A stretch of DNA of 64,000 bases from Lucifuga dentata (Eukaryota > Chordata > Actinopteri > Ophidiiformes > Bythitidae): positions 48,501-112,500 of the forward strand of contig VXCM01000283.1 of the NCBI GenBank assembly GCA_014773175.1, in the 5' to 3' direction. The notes beneath the pieces are model-generated. The model was not told where the DNA came from. It ran no database searches and saw only the letters and a list, made by a program, of their open reading frames with translations. A program made the position numbers and the translations under genes. Shown here piece by piece: positions 60,403 to 64,000 of this stretch (its first letter is position 1; each line of letters opens with the position of its first letter).

Positions 60403-60594
60403 TTTCGACGTGGAAAATGGCCTGTCAGTGGGTCGCAGTCCTCTGGACTCTCAGACTAGTCCGGGTTCTGGTCTGGTTCTTCAGTCCAACTTCCCCCACA
60501 GTCAGCGTCGCGAGTCCTTCCTCTACAGATCGGACTCTGACTTCGACCTGTCACCAAAATCCATGTCCCGCAACTCCTCCACCGCCAGCGATCT
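60403..60594 (+). CDS. pde4c: PDE4 shared exon with PKA site (start of the long-form common region)
   Basis: The first exon shared by all long PDE4 isoforms, 192 nt, which is the size I recall for this exon in mammalian PDE4 genes. It starts with T completing the split codon of each alternative exon, then reads [17 protein letters not shown]. Residues 35-39 are RRESF, the PKA site at the N-terminal edge of UCR1 whose phosphorylation activates long forms. [18 protein letters not shown] follows. Phe replaces the Tyr usually seen in SDSDY. ENGLS and ASDL followed by HGEDM match PDE4C better than PDE4A, B or D, although [11 protein letters not shown] resembles PDE4D. The donor is CT|gtgagt. The reverse strand has no better frame. 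Confidence 0.97.
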
Positions 60595-62588
60595 GTGAGT
60601 CTTTAAAGATTCTCTTGATATCACTTTAGCATCAGTGTATCATTACTGTACTGATTTTTACACAGTATTGTTGTAAACAAAAAAGTTCACTGGGTATGAA
60701 GCCTATTGCCTTTAGTGACCTTTGCTGTACTCTGCATTTGACACCACTTTAGATTTGGAGGGAAATCCACTGGTTTGCTGTACAGCAGAAGACAGACAGA
60801 TGGTGCTGTTCTTCCAAAGCAAACAGCTAAAGCTCACAAACTTTCTGCTCATGGCAAATGATGGCGGGAATAATTACTTAGTGTCTCTAAAACAGTCTCA
60901 TTTTTTTACAAGAATTATAAAGTGTCACTATTAATTTGGCAATGATTTTTTAAGGTTAAACACAATCTGTCAGTTGTTCTAGTCCATTTCATGTAAACCA
61001 AGAAATCACTTCACCACATTGTTTCCCCATTTCAATCGTTCATCAGTAGTGAGCTGCCATAACTGTTATTATCACTGCTGCTAAAAAAAAACAAAAAAAA
61101 AAAAAANTTTTGATGGAAAAAAAAAAAAAAAAAAATTCCTGATCTGTAAAACATAGATGATCCAGTTTATAGCTTTTGTTGGTCTGTTATTTTGGATATT
61201 TCATTTGATTCCTTCATTTGGTCCATATATTGTGCAATATCAATGCAATTTTAAAGCAAACTTCTGCTGTAAAACACTTCACTGCTACAGTTACATGGGA
61301 AAGACTGAGATTCATTGACAGCACTCCTTATGTTAGCCCATCTCAGGTCCTGTTTACACTCAGGAAAAATATACACTTTTGCATCTGGATTTGAAGAGGC
61401 TTTTGGTTGCAGCAGTGTAAACAGCATAAGGTTTTAATTCCAGTTCTACCTCTTAGACATCCAAATAAAGCTGTTCTTTATCTAGTTTATACAGCTAAAG
61501 ATGCATCTGTGCAGCCAACAGTCTCTTTGAAGTCAGAGTGTAAATGGGACCTCGATCACCAATCGCTGTTGCTCCTTTGTTTTCTGAAGGGAGGAGGGAT
61601 TGAAGCATTGGGAAGTCAGTTGGCTACCTCGGTGAGACATAGTGTGAAGACTGCTGTGATGCTATCTCTTTGGCCTTTGTCATCTTTTCAGGATTCATAC
61701 CCAACACAGTACCACCCTCCCACTTGCATGTCAACTTTACCTGACCAAAGCCTGAAAAACATATTTTGGACCCTACATACCAAATCTTCAAAACTAGAAT
61801 GTTTTTGAAGACCCAAATGTTCCCAGCAAGTATTTGACAAATGGTGACATGTTAATGTTAATGTCCAATTTTTAAGTCTAAACAAATAGTAGTACCTTAA
61901 AAAAGTCCAACTACTTTAAGTATCAAAAAGTACACATCAAGTCTCATTAGGGCTGTAATTGGTATATCTGAGCAGCATACTACTGAGTACAAAAAAAACC
62001 TCCTGATGTTGCAAAACATCTGAATTTTCACTTTACTGTTCAATTGCATGGTTTTGTCCTGAAGTCTAAAGTTACTAAGTGCATGTCATGACCCTGACCT
62101 TTCAAGTGGTTCGACTTGATTTTCCAGCACTGAATGCATGAACATTTTTCCTCTCCTGCACTTATAGTTCTAGTTCTACAAACATGACAAATGTGAAATA
62201 TGACTTCATCACCCTGAATACTTCTGTTGGTCCAAAGTACTAGACCAAAGAGTAATGGAGCCTGTTTGGCTCTCTGAGCTTACCTGTCTGAATAAAAATG
62301 ATCAAATCCAAAAGCACAAAACTTGTTCTTAGTTTAATGCTACTTATCCATGAAGTTAAAACCTTTTATTTTGCCCTGGCCACTGATTTTTAATCTGACC
62401 ACCATTATTTCTAAGAAATGTTTGTATAACTAATACTACAATCCCTCATGTTCTCTTTCCCTATCCAGCGTAGTTTTGAGACCAACATTGGGTCTCTGCC
62501 CACTGCAGCAGTCAGACTTTCCAGCATTTTCTCATATATGCTTTTTCACTAGATGTCTATATGTGTTTATCTATGTTTGTTTTTACAG
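60595..62588. other. Intron between shared exons
   Basis: About 2 kb, with a poly-A/N stretch at 61083-61134 (N at 61107). No repeat family is recognised. Frames such as 61407-61808 show no domain. Confidence 0.7.
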
Positions 62589-62625
62589 GCATGGAGAAGA
62601 CATGATAGTGACTCCATTTGCACAG
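62589..62625 (+). CDS. pde4c: PDE4 shared 37-nt exon (UCR1)
   Basis: Acceptor 'tttttacag', then G completing Leu and HGEDMIVTPFAQ, ending at CAG|gtattc in phase 0. PDE4 genes share a 37-nt exon with exactly this coding content. The sequence equals human PDE4C as recalled (HGEDMIVTPFAQ), while PDE4B and PDE4D have HGDDLIVTPFAQ and PDE4A has HAEDLIVTPFAQ. This is the strongest single reason for calling the gene pde4c. It encodes part of UCR1, which with UCR2 controls dimerisation and catalytic activity. The next exon would begin VLASLR and is not in the window. Confidence 0.96.
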
Positions 62626-64000
62626 GTATTCTTCAACACACACTGTCTTGTATCATGTAGTTATGAGTGATGGCTTCTTTTGTTTAATTTTACCAACCCA
62701 AGTGAGATTTAGCAGTAAATTACAAACTCTACCATGCAAAGTGGTGATAAATGTAACAAGTCTGACTATCAAAATATACCAGTGCTTGTGATGACAGGTT
62801 GTATTTGCCACCAATTATTAGTTTTTTCAGCAGTATTCATTGGAGGACCAGCAAAACCAACAGTTTTACACTGGACTATGTTTTGATTACTTTAAATGTT
62901 TTTACATTAATTTGAGAATTGAAAATATTGATGTTTTAAATTCCTCTTGCCAGGTTCAGGGATAGTTCTAGCTGATATAGATGCTATATATATAGATGCT
63001 GCTACTATATGTTCAGACTTTAAAGTTCTGATGAATAAATAAATCTGACTACATTTCATTGATTCATTTAGCAGGTCTCGCATTAAGCTAGGCTATAGTT
63101 TAAGGCAATGCCTCCTGATGATATCTCTCAGAATTTTCCAAATGAAAAGTTAAGATTGAAAAGTTCATTTCAGCACCTGGCGCTGTCCATAGTATGAACT
63201 ATTAAATGTCCTGGTGCAGAATGAGGCATAGTTTACATGGCTTCTCGCCACAGGAAAGATACTGATTGTTGAATGTTATGATGATTTATATGGGCTGCAT
63301 TTATGTTGTTATAGGTATATTAGATTTATGAAAAATGCTCAGAATTTTTAATGCAAACATGTAAAGGGGAAAATTTCAGATGTCATCGGGAATCCAAACA
63401 CATTTGGTAAAAGGTCTAATTTAGCTTTCAGGCCATGTTTGCCAACATTTACTTTCCTGTATTTAATTTATATCAGTGCTGCTTATTATATTGCTTTTAA
63501 GTATTAAAGTTGTCTTTTCCACAGACAGGTTGCATTTAAATGTAGTACAGTATCTCCATTCAAACTAATAGTGGGTACAAACACAGTAATCCTCACTAGC
63601 CCTGACTCACAGGTTTGAGAAACAGTCCATTGTTCATTTTTCACACTCACCACCCACACACACTGCCTTTGCTTTGCTGCTTGTTCTGAGTCTACATGTG
63701 ATCTTTCCAAACCACTATTCAGAGTTAACTTTAAGATGTTATCTTCTCAAAAACGACAATGATCCCTTACTAATTCATCTGTGAAAGACAAAGTTTAGAT
63801 GCATTTGGTGCTTTTGGGGTGCTTATTTCAAATTCTGCTCCTGATCAGGTGTAAGATTACACAAGTCTTGTGTACTGTACTGTACTCCGGAGTTTAGGTT
63901 AAGGTGTACACTTACTATGTGTACCATCTGTAACAGTTGTGAAATACGCTGTGAAACCTAAATGAGAACACACGTCAGCTGTGTGGGGTTTTGAAACTGG
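62626..64000. other. Start of the next intron
   Basis: No exon or repeat recognised to the end of the window. The segment is AT-rich. Confidence 0.65.

Noticed and set aside
61407..61808. 133-codon forward frame between shared PDE4 exons
   Set aside because: No acceptor/donor pair in phase with HGEDM, no known motif, and the known PDE4 structure has no exon here.
1..64000. CRISPR arrays, operons, ribosome-binding sites, prokaryotic terminators
   Set aside because: The window is intron-rich vertebrate DNA; the direct repeats present are microsatellites, MITEs or N-flanked assembly duplications without regular spacers.

Overview
The window is vertebrate genomic DNA and almost certainly comes from a ray-finned fish. 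It is AT-rich and intron-dominated, full of dinucleotide microsatellites (GT/CA, TC/GA). It carries fragments of fish-typical transposons: L2- and RTE-like LINE 3' ends, a Tc1/mariner MITE, an hAT-like element, a TTAA-flanked MITE family, and the 'ACACTCAGTGGCCA' and 'CCATCCAT...ATTTTCT' repeats. There are no prokaryotic features. All named assignments rest on motif recognition by eye; no alignment or database search was possible.

The only protein-coding gene I can support is the 5' half of a cAMP-specific phosphodiesterase of family 4, on the + strand, best assigned to PDE4C (pde4c). The mosaic is: (i) an internal 5' exon at 6023-6197 resembling the PDE4B1/PDE4D7-type N-terminus; (ii) a first exon at 8915-9117 of the PDE4A4/PDE4D4/PDE4C1 type; (iii) a first exon at 32093-32328 of the PDE4B3/PDE4D5/PDE4C2 type; (iv) a first exon at 47585-47718 in a CpG-dense promoter, with an N-terminus I do not recognise; then the shared exons (v) 60403-60594 (192 nt, with the PKA site RRESF) and (vi) 62589-62625 (37 nt, ending ...IVTPFAQ). 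Each of the four alternative exons ends two bases into a codon at a GT donor. The shared exon begins with the single base T that completes that codon, so all four fit the same splice. The rest of UCR1, UCR2 and the catalytic domain lie beyond position 64000.

Region by region: 1-6022 is upstream or intronic sequence with microsatellites. 6.0-9.1 kb holds two alternative 5' exons. 9.1-32 kb is intron with LINE and MITE debris. 32 kb is the second promoter. 32.3-47.1 kb is intron with an hAT-like element. 47.2-47.7 kb is the third, CpG-rich promoter with an in-frame upstream ORF. 47.7-60.4 kb is intron with several candidate regulatory blocks, including a MEF2-like plus full CRE pair at 59.1 kb. 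60.4-64 kb holds the first shared exons. The biology is one enzyme gene with several promoters: each promoter would give a different N-terminal targeting segment on a common cAMP-hydrolysing core.

The assembly has 17 single-N gaps. Four sit between exact 61-65 bp direct repeats and the others lie in homopolymers or simple repeats, so local duplications around an N are probably artefacts.
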